A DNA stretch of 58,595 bases. Source: Candidatus Obscuribacterales bacterium (GTDB taxonomy: Bacteria > Cyanobacteriota > Vampirovibrionia > Obscuribacterales > Obscuribacteraceae). Of the stretch, positions 17,914 to 29,584 are shown in pieces. Made by a program: the position numbers and the translations under genes. The stretch is taken from NCBI GenBank assembly GCA_019746975.1, contig JAIERK010000058.1, forward strand, positions 1 through 58,595. Reading direction: 5' to 3'. The notes below the pieces were generated by a model. That model was not told where the DNA came from and searched no databases. It saw only the letters and a list, made by a program, of their open reading frames with translations. Numbering within the stretch: position 1 is the first letter of the stretch; each line of letters starts with the position of its first letter.

Positions 17914-18210
17914 ATGATTACCTCAAAAGATGTCGAGCATGTGGCTAAATTGGCCAGGTTGGCGCTCACAGAAGATGAAAAGCGCCTTTACACCGATCAG
18001 CTAAGCCGCATTCTGGAGTATTTTGGACAACTCGATAAAATCGATACAAATGGTATCGAGCCGATGTCGCATGCCTTACCAGTCGTTAATGTCATGAGAG
18101 AGGATGTTGTAGTCGCTCCTCCGGGACATCAACAACTGCTCTTGAGCGCACCCGCAAGCGAAACAACTGACCAGGGCTCATTCTTTCGTGTACCCAGGAT
18201 AGGGGACTAA
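17914..18210 (+). CDS. gatC: Asp-tRNA(Asn)/Glu-tRNA(Gln) amidotransferase subunit C
   Basis: A 98-residue small subunit of GatCAB, which converts mischarged Glu-tRNA(Gln) or Asp-tRNA(Asn) to Gln- or Asn-tRNA. Typical features are VEHVAKLARLALTEDEKRLY at the N-terminus, LSRILEYFGQLDKIDTNGIEP in the middle, the motif VMREDVV, and the conserved C-terminal FFRVPRIG. Length is normal for the family. gatA and gatB are not adjacent, so the subunits are encoded apart in this genome. It lies 170 bp upstream of pyrG on the same strand. Confidence 0.96.
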   Translation: MITSKDVEHVAKLARLALTEDEKRLYTDQLSRILEYFGQLDKIDTNGIEPMSHALPVVNVMREDVVVAPPGHQQLLLSAPASETTDQGSFFRVPRIGD

Positions 18211-18349
18211 AGATGAGATCAACAGCACAAGCGTCGGGGGAGAGAAACAGCGAAGGTTTTGGTCCCTCCATCTCCCTATGCAAGCGCTTTTCTCGTAAAG
18301 CGGTTATCGCCTCGGAATGCTCAAACTGGGGCATCGTGCCGTATAGTAA

Positions 18350-20583
<2,234 letters not shown>

Positions 20584-21318
20584 GTTTATCTCCACAACTG
20601 ACTAAAAGTATTCTACCGGCTATGACCGAAGACCGAGACGGCAGATAATGAAACGGCATTTCTTTGTCGTCACGGCTGAAAAAGACGGGTTTGACAGACA
20701 TACTCGCTCGACCTCAATTGGATCATTAAAATCAAGCGAGAACACAGGGCTTTAGGGCTCCGACCCCAAAAGGTTGCCATTATATAGCTTAAGCATCCCC
20801 CATTTTTGGGCAAAACTAAAACATCAGAGTATGGTCGGGTCATTGTTGGTTTCATCTGCCCAATTCTGGTCAAGAATAAGCAAGCAAGAGCCGCGGATGC
20901 AATCAGTCACAGAGGGGACGTAGACACAACCTTGAGGTTGGACAAAAACCTCTAAAGCAGCCCGGATACGTGATGTATTGCCGGGCAGGAATCCCAGAAC
21001 AAATGCCCTTTGAGTGGTATCCGGTCCGTTAGTGACCGGATTTCCAATCAAATCCAATCTGTCCGGATTCAGTCACAAATGAAATCTACTATCGGTACAT
21101 GCACGGCGGCGGAAGACATTATTAATCTGGGGTTAATAGCAGGCTTGTTACCAAGAGGCAAGCCATACTCGCGCTATGCTCTTCGGAGCATCATGATAGA
21201 GCCAATCGACACAGAAAATCACCCGTTATCCCGTTTGAGAAGCAGACAATCTGCCTACCCAAAAGATGCGTAGACCTGAAAGCGTAGCCACTTTTATCAA
21301 GTGGCGATGGAGGAGCTT
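20584..21318. other. 735-bp intergenic region
   Basis: No convincing gene. Short open frames on both strands (20824-21057 minus, 21010-21273 plus) lack ribosome-binding sites. A 6-bp hairpin (CCGGTC/GACCGG, about 21020-21042) and a small CCCA/TGGG hairpin near 20800 are the only structures seen. There is no tRNA-like T-loop or known riboswitch pattern. It must hold the promoters of the two flanking divergent genes. Confidence 0.5.
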
Positions 21319-23016
21319 ATGTTGCCTGTTCAGCTGACGAACAAAATGATGGTGTCCCTGGCCATAACATGCTTTCTGGCGATCCAAGCGGTTCCGCAAG
21401 CATTCGCGGATACCAACTTTGACCAGCAACTCAATAAAGCTGAATCGCTTGAATCACAGGGTGAACTCAAGGCGGCAGAGCGAGCGTTCAACGACGTATA
21501 CCAGACAGCGAAGAATTTTCCGGAAGACGATGTTCGTCGGATGAAAGCCACCGAAAGTCTCGCTCACGCACAAGAGATGGAAGGTCGCTATACATCATCC
21601 ATATCGCTCTATCAGGAAGCTCTCGCGCTGAGACAGAAAGCGTATGGTGACAACAGTCCACGACTCGGCAAGTCGTACTTCAGTATGGGTCGCGTGAGAT
21701 TGGAGGCTGGCGATTACGACAATGCACGCACCGATCTTACGAAGGCACTTAAATTTAGAGAATCGTCTCCCGATTCAGAGACTATGCCGTTGGGATACAT
21801 CCACTACTACCTGGGCCGACTCGACGCCGAGACGGGTAACTACGAGAAGGCGACGGAGCATCTCACTCAATGCCAGACGATTGCCCAACAGAACGCAAAG
21901 CATAGAGAGACTGTCAAAGCCATGTCGGAACTGGCGATTGTAGCTCTAGCACAGCATGATCTGACAAAAGCTGAGAACCAATCCTATACCGCTCTCAATC
22001 TTGCCGAAAAATTCGCGGGCGATGATCCTGTCGTCGCAGCTCAAGCACTAGATACGGTGGCAAAAGTAAAACTGTCCATGGGCGATACAAAGGAAGCTAT
22101 GAATGCTTCCAGCGAAGCCTGGAGTCTGAAGAGAAAGGCACTCGGCGCGGAGCATCCGCTTACGGCAGAGAGCCTTCTGACCACCGGACTGATCAAAATT
22201 GCGGATAAAGATTATGCCGGTGCAGAGAAGTCTTTCGATGACGCGCTAGGTGTCTTCAATCACACACTCAACCGTCAGAACATGAGTTTTGCTCGTGCTT
22301 ACATGGGGCGTTCTTTCGCACATTTGCAGCAAGGGCGCAAGACTGCCTCGGAGAAAGACTTTAAAGAAGCTATCGATCTTTATTCCGGCGCGCACAACAC
22401 CGGCAAGCACGTTCATGCAAAGTATCGAGATCTCTTCATCAAGAGGATGGGAGCCGCATCCAGTTTTATCGACATAGTCCGCGAAAGAGCCAAAGCGCCA
22501 CATTCGACTGGTTCCAGCAAATTCGACACCTTTGGTCACATCCTGATGTACGCATTGGGTGATACCGAAAAAGAAGATATGTTTGACTTCGTGAGCTACA
22601 AAGATGTTTTCGTTGTTCTCGGAATAGTATTCGTCGTCTTGATTATGTTGGCGATGGCGATCATGATACCAGGAGCGATGGCATTCATCTTTCCATGGGG
22701 ACGACAGGACACTAACATCGATATCGAATACCAGAATCAGAAAGATGCGCAGAAAGGGGAAGCGTCCATATCAGGTACACATCGAGCTCCTCCAACTAGA
22801 CCAACTGCCGACATGGAAAGACGTCAGGTACAAGTATGGAAAGATCGCCTCAGCACGATGGAAAGAGACATCCCGAACGCAGGACAATCGTCACAGTCGA
22901 ACCAAGGAGACAGCGGAGAATTCGGCCGCATGAATTTCGACCCGAACGCGAAGGGCAGCAACAGTCAGATGTCGGCAAACCAGCACAAGCCCAACAACGA
23001 CGAGTTTAAGTGGTAA
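21319..23016 (+). CDS. Exported TPR protein with C-terminal membrane helix
   Basis: A 565-residue protein. A signal peptide (MMVSLAITCFLAIQAVPQAFA) is followed by about ten TPR units of the kinesin-light-chain type, for example YQEALALRQKAYGDNSPRLG, SYFSMGRVRLEAGDYDNART and RKALGAEHPLTAESLLTTG, spanning residues about 35-370. One membrane helix (VFVVLGIVFVVLIMLAMAIM, about 428-455) follows, then a polar, Gln/Ser/Asn-rich cytosolic tail of about 100 residues. So the TPR domain faces the periplasm and the tail the cytosol, suggesting an envelope scaffold. ATG 21319 has GGAGGAG at 5 bases; upstream in-frame GTG 21301 precedes that site. Specific partner unknown. Confidence 0.83.
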   Translation: MLPVQLTNKMMVSLAITCFLAIQAVPQAFADTNFDQQLNKAESLESQGELKAAERAFNDVYQTAKNFPEDDVRRMKATESLAHAQEMEGRYTSSISLYQEALALRQKAYGDNSPRLGKSYFSMGRVRLEAGDYDNARTDLTKALKFRESSPDSETMPLGYIHYYLGRLDAETGNYEKATEHLTQCQTIAQQNAKHRETVKAMSELAIVALAQHDLTKAENQSYTALNLAEKFAGDDPVVAAQALDTVAKVKLSMGDTKEAMNASSEAWSLKRKALGAEHPLTAESLLTTGLIKIADKDYAGAEKSFDDALGVFNHTLNRQNMSFARAYMGRSFAHLQQGRKTASEKDFKEAIDLYSGAHNTGKHVHAKYRDLFIKRMGAASSFIDIVRERAKAPHSTGSSKFDTFGHILMYALGDTEKEDMFDFVSYKDVFVVLGIVFVVLIMLAMAIMIPGAMAFIFPWGRQDTNIDIEYQNQKDAQKGEASISGTHRAPPTRPTADMERRQVQVWKDRLSTMERDIPNAGQSSQSNQGDSGEFGRMNFDPNAKGSNSQMSANQHKPNNDEFKW

Positions 23017-23147
23017 TTTAGAGGGTGCCGTTAACGTGCTACACGATCGCTGCTACGCGATCGCTGCTAGCGACCAGTCAGTAACACTCGCTGTTCCGAC
23101 ACTGCTCCGTACAAGAAATACGCCTTGGCACCTATTACTTTGACGGC

Positions 23148-23246
23148 ATATTCTGACACCGCCTTTTATTCCTCCCTCCGAAGGATACGCTTGGACCGGG
23201 ATTTCTGACACCACTCTTTATTCTTTCCGAGGAATGCCTCGGACCC
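23148..23246 (+). repeat. Two imperfect direct repeats of about 48 bp
   Basis: Copies beginning TTCTGACACC at 23151 and 23203 (offset 52 bp) share TCTGACACC, a TTTATTC core, a CCGAGGA-like stretch and GGACC. They lie in the 373-bp gap before the 1127-residue gene, which also holds a short duplication of CGATCGCTGCT (about 23044-23070) and the 8-bp tandem repeat described separately. Confidence 0.55.
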
Positions 23247-23281
23247 ATTAAGTCTCTACGCCTTGGGTGCGAGAGAATGTT

Positions 23282-23320
23282 AGCAACTTAGCAACTTAGC
23301 AACTTAGCAACTTAGCAATT
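23282..23320 (+). repeat. 8-bp tandem repeat (AGCAACTT, four copies plus a partial)
   Basis: Four exact head-to-tail copies of AGCAACTT from 23282, then a variant copy AGCAATTC. It is a simple microsatellite-like array about 70 bp upstream of the ATG at 23390, followed by a small ATTCGG/CCGAAT hairpin next to the ribosome-binding site. Copy-number change could alter promoter spacing, as in phase-variable genes, but no promoter was identified. Confidence 0.85.
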
Positions 23321-23389
23321 CTGTAACAACTGTAATCAAAGATCGATCGTAGGTGGCAATTCGGCTGCAGTCCGAATGGGAGTTATTAT

Positions 23390-26300
23390 ATGTATTCAAA
23401 AAATTTGCCTTATGATGAAGCCTCCCTCAAGAGTCTGGACGTATCATCTACTTCGACTGACTTCAACCCTGTTGATCTTCTAAAAGCATCTTCAGCAACT
23501 GAGAAACAGGATTCCGTCGCACAGATGTTGGGGACATTCAACATCATTCCGGCTGTACTTGTATCGATGGAAGCAAGGTCGAATTGTAACCCCGATGCGC
23601 TAAAAAAATTGCTCTGCGACAGCAGATCATCAGATCCCCAAGCAGTCAGCAACCTATTGGAATTGAGCGATACCAACCCAGAACTTTTTTCCCAGTGGAT
23701 GGATCAGTGGAAAAAAAATCCTGAAAGGGTGGAGCAGGTAGCAAAGGCTTTCGGCAGGGAAGAACATCTGGCACCGCTCCTGGATCTAGTTTCAGATAAG
23801 TCAAAAACCAAAGCAGTAGATGCACTGCTGTCCAAACCTTATCTCGCAGAAGAACTATTGAATATGTTAGGAGGTTCAGAACCTTACGAAAAGAGTACAG
23901 CCGACAAAATCGTGCAATTATTGAATGGCTCAGAACAAAGCAGAACTGACGCTTTCAGGGTGCTAAATCATGTATCAGACTCCGGTCGCCGAAGAGAACT
24001 TGTTAATATTTTGGAGACACCTGCTACTACCAATGGTATCGACATCGCGGCCGGTGCCAGAGAAGTATTGAACCTTTGCGCTGAGGCGACGAAAAGCAGA
24101 GAACAAGTCAACGCCAGGAAGATGCTTGAATTGATTTCCACACCACAAAATACAGATAGCTCCAAACAAGCAGTATCCACCTTTCTCGGTCTTGTCACAG
24201 GTGATAGCAACGAAAAGGCAATTGCCGAAAAAATTGCTCGTTACGAAGACCGCAGTATGCAAATCGAGGTGTTGAATCGTCTTGGCACACCTGAAACTAA
24301 GCAGAGCGGCATGACTCTATATTCGATGGGTGAAGCTGCCGGCGGTCTGCTAGTAAATCTGCAATACAGCTCGAAGGAGGTATTTCAAAAAACTCTGGAT
24401 CGTGCAGCAACACTTAACCTGGATCAGAGCACCGCGTTTGCGAAGGCGCTCAATACAATTCGACATCCAGACGGTATATCTCGATTTCTGGAGATCTTCA
24501 ACGATCCGACGAGGCAGGAGTTTTGTGCTTTATTGACGAAAGATCTGGTTGATGGCACTCCGGCTGAGTTTGTTTCGGCACGAAGATTGTTGCTTACACC
24601 GTCAGGCGCTTCAGACAACGTTGACGAGTCACAATCCAAGCCAATCGCAGATCGACACGACCCCGTATGCGTTCGAACTCTCGAAGATATGTACGCCGAC
24701 CCGAAACGCAACAGTCTGGCTAAGTTGATACTGCAGCATCCCGACGTAAAAGAGCAGATTCGCCTCACCAAAACTTTTGGGAATCCCGATAATGCAGCTC
24801 TAATGACCCGGGTTACAGATTTGCTCAAGCAAGAGCCCAAATTCGCAATCGATTTGGTAGCAAAACTGAAAACGCCCGAGCAAATGAACGAATTTCTCAA
24901 GATCTACTTGGACAAAGATCTATCGACCGCGGCGACAGTTCTTAGAGAGCAGCTGCGCTCGAACAGCGGAGCAGAAGTTTTGACAACGATGCTGACCTCA
25001 TCAGATCCAAAGGTTGCTGGGCAAGGTAAGGAGCTGCTCAAAACATTAAATGTCACATCGGACGGGCGTCCGCTCAATCCAGCTCATGATGGTTGGAGCA
25101 TAGGACAATTCGAACCCAAAGAGCGCAGCGACGCAAGAATGCTTGTTGAATCAGGTCTTTCTCCCAAAACAATTCAGATCCTCAAGGAAGCAATCGCTGA
25201 CGAGGACAGTAGACCACAAGCGATGAGAATGCTGAAACTGGCAGCTCAATGCAAGAGAGAGAGTAGACCCCAATTGGATGCAGTGATTCAGGATCTCTAC
25301 TCTAATGAAGAGAATAGAGCGCTCTGGGCGCGTCATCTATCAGCACTGCATGCGGAGAATCCCGCGGCTGCTACTGAACTCCTCAGCCTTATCAAATCGG
25401 AAAAGCCAGACCTAATCACTGTGTTAAAAGTAACCGAAAATCCAGAGCAGCTCAAGGCGATTGGAGAGCTGCTTCAACTGAGGGTTTCGCCTAGAAGGGA
25501 AGCGGTGGAAGATCAACCGCCACCAGCACAACCAAGCGTCTCTGCTACAGCAGTTTTATCAATGCTAGGCAATCCAGGCACCGCATCCAGTGCGAAGCAG
25601 TTCATCGAAATGCTCTCGAACAAAGCTACACACGATCAAGCAATAGGGCTTCTAGAAGCCGCCAGTCGCGGACGTGAAGAAGGTACGGTAAAACTGCTAC
25701 GAACCATTTTTGAACCCAAAACAGAAGATGAGAAGGTGCTATCGTCCACAGTGAAGAAGCTAGTCGAGGGCATAGACAAGCCGGCAAATGTTCGTGCCCT
25801 GGAAAACACAACGCAAATGCTCGAGACAAGCCATATGAAAAAGTACGTGGATACCGCCGTCTCGCTATTACAGCAGCCGGAGAAACAGCAGTCCGTGCTC
25901 ACTGCACTTGGAACACTAACGACTCCTGATGCATGCGCCGGTATGATCTTACTTCTTAACACACCGAACAAAGAGGGAGCAGTAATAGCGGTTCAAGAAA
26001 TGATGAAGACTGCGTCCGGATCTGATTTGCCTCGAATTGAAAGCGCACTCGAAGATTTTTTGAAAGGCGAACCGGGTAACTGGATATTCTCATTGCTCGA
26101 TGATCCGAAAACGACAGAACAAGCAAAAGCTATTATTCTCATGAGCGGCAGCAAAACCACTCTGTTTCAGGCCCGAAGACACTGGCTCGATGAACAACGC
26201 AGACCCAAGTTCGAGCAACTGCTCGCCATGGCGGAGAAAGACCCGAGCCTGAAAGCTGATGTCGGCGGCGCAATCGGAAGGGTCCCAGCGTATTTCGACT

Positions 26301-26773
26301 TGTTCCACCACATGTTGACCAGCAAAGAGAATCAAGATGTGGCGAAGCAAATCAATCTCCTTCTCAGTGGGGATACACAAGAACTCAGTTTCGGAGTGCA
26401 AGTCCTGTCATTACTTAATCGGTCAGATCCGGTCAAAGAAGACTTCGTGAGAGGTCTGATTGAAACTTTCCATTCCAGTGAGACGAGCCATAGGGCAATG
26501 ATCCTCAAGCTAGTTAATGAGTCAGCTGACACAGTAACGCAGGTTTTTCCCAGACTGAGCGGAGACGGGAAACAACCATGTCGTGACTTTTTTCACCAAC
26601 TATATGAGTCCGACAAAACGTTAGGGAAGTATGAATTCGAGAAACTGACAAAGAAGCTCTACGAACTTCAAGCATCAAATCCCCAAAAAGCCGATGCAAT
26701 TTGGAAGAAGATTGACGATCCAAAGAATGGACAGAACCCTCGCCGCTTGCTTGAGACATGGTTGAAAAATTAA
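23390..26773 (+). CDS. 1127-residue helical-repeat (HEAT/ARM-like) protein
   Basis: A very large protein with no signal peptide or membrane helix. From about residue 20 to the end it is made of short amphipathic helices with recurring phrases: LLNGSEQSRTDAFRVLNHVS, MLTSSDPKVAGQGKELLKTL, MLGNPGTASSAKQFIEML, LLNTPNKEGAVIAVQEMM, LLSGDTQELSFGVQVLSLL. Units are about 35-45 residues with a Pro or Asp-Pro after the first helix, like degenerate HEAT or ARM repeats forming one long solenoid. Such solenoids bind proteins or RNA; no catalytic residue pattern is visible. ATG is preceded by GGGAG. It converges with the phosphotransferase gene. Family not recognised; probably lineage-specific. Confidence 0.8.
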   Translation: MYSKNLPYDEASLKSLDVSSTSTDFNPVDLLKASSATEKQDSVAQMLGTFNIIPAVLVSMEARSNCNPDALKKLLCDSRSSDPQAVSNLLELSDTNPELFSQWMDQWKKNPERVEQVAKAFGREEHLAPLLDLVSDKSKTKAVDALLSKPYLAEELLNMLGGSEPYEKSTADKIVQLLNGSEQSRTDAFRVLNHVSDSGRRRELVNILETPATTNGIDIAAGAREVLNLCAEATKSREQVNARKMLELISTPQNTDSSKQAVSTFLGLVTGDSNEKAIAEKIARYEDRSMQIEVLNRLGTPETKQSGMTLYSMGEAAGGLLVNLQYSSKEVFQKTLDRAATLNLDQSTAFAKALNTIRHPDGISRFLEIFNDPTRQEFCALLTKDLVDGTPAEFVSARRLLLTPSGASDNVDESQSKPIADRHDPVCVRTLEDMYADPKRNSLAKLILQHPDVKEQIRLTKTFGNPDNAALMTRVTDLLKQEPKFAIDLVAKLKTPEQMNEFLKIYLDKDLSTAATVLREQLRSNSGAEVLTTMLTSSDPKVAGQGKELLKTLNVTSDGRPLNPAHDGWSIGQFEPKERSDARMLVESGLSPKTIQILKEAIADEDSRPQAMRMLKLAAQCKRESRPQLDAVIQDLYSNEENRALWARHLSALHAENPAAATELLSLIKSEKPDLITVLKVTENPEQLKAIGELLQLRVSPRREAVEDQPPPAQPSVSATAVLSMLGNPGTASSAKQFIEMLSNKATHDQAIGLLEAASRGREEGTVKLLRTIFEPKTEDEKVLSSTVKKLVEGIDKPANVRALENTTQMLETSHMKKYVDTAVSLLQQPEKQQSVLTALGTLTTPDACAGMILLLNTPNKEGAVIAVQEMMKTASGSDLPRIESALEDFLKGEPGNWIFSLLDDPKTTEQAKAIILMSGSKTTLFQARRHWLDEQRRPKFEQLLAMAEKDPSLKADVGGAIGRVPAYFDLFHHMLTSKENQDVAKQINLLLSGDTQELSFGVQVLSLLNRSDPVKEDFVRGLIETFHSSETSHRAMILKLVNESADTVTQVFPRLSGDGKQPCRDFFHQLYESDKTLGKYEFEKLTKKLYELQASNPQKADAIWKKIDDPKNGQNPRRLLETWLKN

Positions 26774-26828
26774 ACGACAAGAGCCCAACTGAAGATCGCG
26801 GATTTCAACAGAACTCCGAGTACGGTCT

Positions 26829-27809
26829 TCAGGTCCACTCCGACATGGTCCGCTCGATCACTCCGCAAGCATCGGAGATCAGTCGCGTACCGGCGTCTGG
26901 CCTGGAGAGAAAATCGAACCATGCCATTAAATCCGATAGCCGACTGAGCTCACGCCAGCGAGGAGGAAGCATGCCACCACTTTCGGTGTAACCTTCGAAA
27001 ACCGATTCTTGAAACTTGTACACCGAGCCTATGGGATCGCGCAATAAATTGCCAAAATCAATAAATGGATTGGCGCTGATCGCGAACTCCCAATCAAGCA
27101 CCGCAGTAACTTTCCAGGTCGACTTTGTCCGTTGGATAAGTACGTTCGACCCATTGAAATCACAATGGGTAAGACTTGCAGGTCCTTGCCATTGATCTAA
27201 CAGAACTGCTTCTTTGTTGAGGAACCGTTCCACCCGACCTTGCAGATCTGGGCCCAGTCGCTGCTGTACCAGTTGCTGGCCCAGACAATGATGCGCGAAC
27301 TGCATGAATCCAACACTGCCCATCGTTAGCGGCGAAAAGACATTGAGCTCACCATCCAGAAATCCTTCATGTGGGAACTTCACAGCATGTATGGCAGCTA
27401 GTGTGGAACCGACACTTCGACCCGTCTCGACACTCCAACTGTCATCGAGGCCGGCAACGAGGGTTTCCAGTCGATCGCCATCAACATGTTGCATGATTAT
27501 GTAGGGGTGATTGGAGACTGGATTGCTCTCGCCGAAGTAGTAGACCGCCGGGACTGCTAAAGTCCCCTTAAGTCTCTGATAAATGCTGAATTCCTTCGGA
27601 CCTTGACTCGGATCTCGGGTGAACACGCGGAGAATCAGAGGAGTATCGGAATCCGATACTTTGAGCTTGATGTTCGTGTTGGCGAGCCCACCCTGCGTGT
27701 AAAAGCTGGCCAGAACCTGCCTTTTCGGGAAGACAGGCTCAATCATTTTGGTGAGTTCGCGGGTGGTGAACTCCAATGTTTGTGTAGCGCGATTCCAGTT
27801 TTCTCTCAT
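26829..27809 (-). CDS. Phosphotransferase of the aminoglycoside/choline kinase fold
   Basis: A 327-residue protein-kinase-like small-molecule kinase (APH family). Visible motifs are YIIMQHVDGDRLETLVAG at the hinge, the catalytic loop THCDFNGSNVLIQ (H-x-D-x(4)-N), and the metal-binding VLDWEFAISANPFIDFGNLLRD, all intact, so it should be active. The substrate is unknown; such enzymes phosphorylate aminoglycosides, choline, homoserine or sugars. I set the start at ATG 27809 (MRENWNRATQTLEF) because the in-frame extension up to 27905 is Cys/Ser-rich and unlike the family; no strong ribosome-binding site marks either. It is convergent with the 1127-residue gene and divergent from the small ORF at 27924. 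Confidence 0.85.
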   Translation of the reverse strand: MRENWNRATQTLEFTTRELTKMIEPVFPKRQVLASFYTQGGLANTNIKLKVSDSDTPLILRVFTRDPSQGPKEFSIYQRLKGTLAVPAVYYFGESNPVSNHPYIIMQHVDGDRLETLVAGLDDSWSVETGRSVGSTLAAIHAVKFPHEGFLDGELNVFSPLTMGSVGFMQFAHHCLGQQLVQQRLGPDLQGRVERFLNKEAVLLDQWQGPASLTHCDFNGSNVLIQRTKSTWKVTAVLDWEFAISANPFIDFGNLLRDPIGSVYKFQESVFEGYTESGGMLPPRWRELSRLSDLMAWFDFLSRPDAGTRLISDACGVIERTMSEWT

Positions 27810-27923
27810 ATGAATGCTCGAAGCTCGAAGCAAGCTTTCGCGGCAGCTAGAATAACATGAACAGCGGTCTCGTTCTTCGAGCACACTGCAACTGCTCTCA
27901 CACATGAGCTAGTCACGCATCAG

Positions 27924-28202
27924 GTGAAGAACAATCTGAAACTCGCATGCATAATGCAAGGAAGTCTGAGTCCAACGTTAGTTCTCATAAGAAAACAACA
28001 CGAAAACATCTACCAGTATGCGGCCGAGCACGCCTTCGCAGGTGTATTCAGCAATCAACGAAAAACACTTGGCGACTTGCTCGAAGGTCGCACGAACAAC
28101 GGATGGGAAACGTGCGGCATGTTTGAAGATTCATTCATCTCGCCGTGCGTCATCTTCCGACGTGTCAACGATTGCGTACCGGTCTGGAATTCGGGCGAAT
28201 AA
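27924..28202 (+). CDS. Small hypothetical protein
   Basis: A 92-residue open frame with a GTG start. Codon use (C/G-rich third positions, for example in the stretch coding LGDLLEGRTNNGWETCGMFE) looks like that of neighbouring genes, which supports coding. There is no clear ribosome-binding site and no recognisable family. It ends 12 bp before the predicted promoter of the DEAD-box helicase. An overlapping frame (28018-28218) is less protein-like. Moderate-to-low certainty that it is expressed. Confidence 0.42.
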   Translation: MKNNLKLACIMQGSLSPTLVLIRKQHENIYQYAAEHAFAGVFSNQRKTLGDLLEGRTNNGWETCGMFEDSFISPCVIFRRVNDCVPVWNSGE

Positions 28203-28214
28203 AAGGGAGCTCTT

Positions 28215-28243
28215 TTGACATCTAATTGTAAATATGTCATACT
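28215..28243 (+). promoter_or_regulatory. Sigma-70-type promoter of the DEAD-box helicase
   Basis: Exact TTGACA at 28215-28220, 17-bp spacer, CATACT at 28238-28243. It predicts a transcript start near 28250 and a 5' leader of about 140 nt before the TTG start at 28393. Long leaders are typical of cold-inducible RNA helicase genes, but no specific cold box was recognised. Confidence 0.55.
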
Positions 28244-28392
28244 TATGCGATTAGTGACGGGAGACAGGCAGATATCAAGTAGCTTGAGTCATGAAGGTCG
28301 CAGGCGTTGCCTTTCCACAGTTTCCTGGGTATAACATTTAGATAGCAGTTGTAGTTGGCCTAGGTGCCAATGCTGGCAATAAGGAATTTACA

Positions 28393-29559
28393 TTGACAAA
28401 TTTTACCGAGCTTGGACTGTCCAAGCCAACCCTCGCCGCGCTCGCGGAATGCGGCTTTAGCGAACCAACAGAGATTCAAAAGAAGACAATCGGGCTGACA
28501 CTCCAGGGGCGGGACATTATGGCCTCCGCCGAGACCGGTTCTGGAAAGACGGCCGCCTATGCGCTGCCGATAATCGATTGCCTCGAAGAGCCCGATAAAA
28601 AACCTCGTGCTCTCATTCTGGTTCCTACCCGCGAACTAGCAGTTCAAGTTTCAGGGGAGTTCAAGCGCTTTGCAAAACGCTCCAAACTAAGATGCGCCAC
28701 TATATATGGTGGCATCGGTTATGAGAAACAAAAGCAAGAGCTCAAAGCAGGAACCGACATAATCGTCGCAACTCCAGGAAGGATGTTGGATTATATCGAA
28801 CGTCAATCAGTGGATCTTTCCGGCATCGAACTTCTCGTTCTGGACGAGGCGGATCGATTGCTCGATATGGGCTTCATGCCGCAAGTCCGCCGCATAGTGT
28901 CGAAGCTCTCAAAAGAAAGACAGACGCTAATGTTCTCTGCGACGATCAACATGCAAGTGCAGACCATCGCTAGAGACTTTTTAAACGATCCAGCGACTGT
29001 GAGAGTCAACAACAATCAGTTGGAGCCCAAAGAGATCGACCAGCGAGTTTACAGAGTACATGAGTTCAGCAAAGACGAACTCCTCGCCAAGCTGATCACA
29101 GATTTGGCCACGACCTCCGTCATTGTTTTTACGAAAACAAAGCGCAAAGCAACATGGGTCAAGGCCAGACTGATCGATGCAAACGTACAGGCCGAAGAGA
29201 TCCATGGCGACATAACTCAGAGCCAGAGAGAAAAGACTTTGGCACGTTACCGCAAGGGCGCATTCCGTGTTCTGGTGGCGACAGACGTAGCTGCACGCGG
29301 CTTGGATATTCCAGACATCAGTCATGTAATCAACTACGATCTACCGGAATCGCCGGAGGACTACGTTCATCGCATCGGTAGAACCGGTCGAGCCGGGCGG
29401 TCAGGGATGGCAGTGTCGTTCGTTTCCGATGAACAACTGTTCCTGATGCGCGACATCGAAAAGATGATCGGACGGCGATTGGAGCCCAATCTGTCGGCAG
29501 CAGCATCCAAAGCTGTCGGATTGATCAAGCCACCCGCCAAGCGCCGCGCCGCGTGGTAA
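28393..29559 (+). CDS. DEAD-box ATP-dependent RNA helicase (RhlE-like)
   Basis: Unwinds RNA duplexes in ribosome assembly or mRNA decay. All core motifs are present: Q motif EPTEIQKKTI, Walker A ASAETGSGKTAAYALP, PTRELAVQV, TPGRMLDYI, VLDEADRLLDMGF, SAT in MFSATINMQ, then in RecA domain 2 VIVFTKTKRKA, RVLVATDVAARGLDIP and HRIGRTGRAGRSG. The C-terminal extension after the core is only about 25 basic residues (PPAKRRAAW), so this is the minimal RhlE type rather than CsdA. TTG start with AAGGAA upstream. Preceded by a well-formed promoter with a long leader. Confidence 0.95.
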   Translation: MTNFTELGLSKPTLAALAECGFSEPTEIQKKTIGLTLQGRDIMASAETGSGKTAAYALPIIDCLEEPDKKPRALILVPTRELAVQVSGEFKRFAKRSKLRCATIYGGIGYEKQKQELKAGTDIIVATPGRMLDYIERQSVDLSGIELLVLDEADRLLDMGFMPQVRRIVSKLSKERQTLMFSATINMQVQTIARDFLNDPATVRVNNNQLEPKEIDQRVYRVHEFSKDELLAKLITDLATTSVIVFTKTKRKATWVKARLIDANVQAEEIHGDITQSQREKTLARYRKGAFRVLVATDVAARGLDIPDISHVINYDLPESPEDYVHRIGRTGRAGRSGMAVSFVSDEQLFLMRDIEKMIGRRLEPNLSAAASKAVGLIKPPAKRRAAW

Positions 29560-29584
29560 TGATTAGCTAGTCACTGAACAACTG

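Noticed and set aside
20824..21057. 77-codon minus-strand frame
   Set aside because: TTG start without ribosome-binding site, no recognisable domain, and competing frames on the other strand.
21010..21273. 87-codon plus-strand frame
   Set aside because: No ribosome-binding site and amino-acid composition unlike neighbouring proteins; overlaps another doubtful frame.
23057..23064. GCGATCGC octamer, the cyanobacterial HIP1 palindrome
   Set aside because: I noted only this copy, inside a small local duplication; a count over the window would be needed before using it as lineage evidence.
23282..23320. Short regular repeats that might be a CRISPR or replication iteron array
   Set aside because: The unit is only 8 bp with no spacers, and there is no replication gene or DnaA-box cluster nearby.
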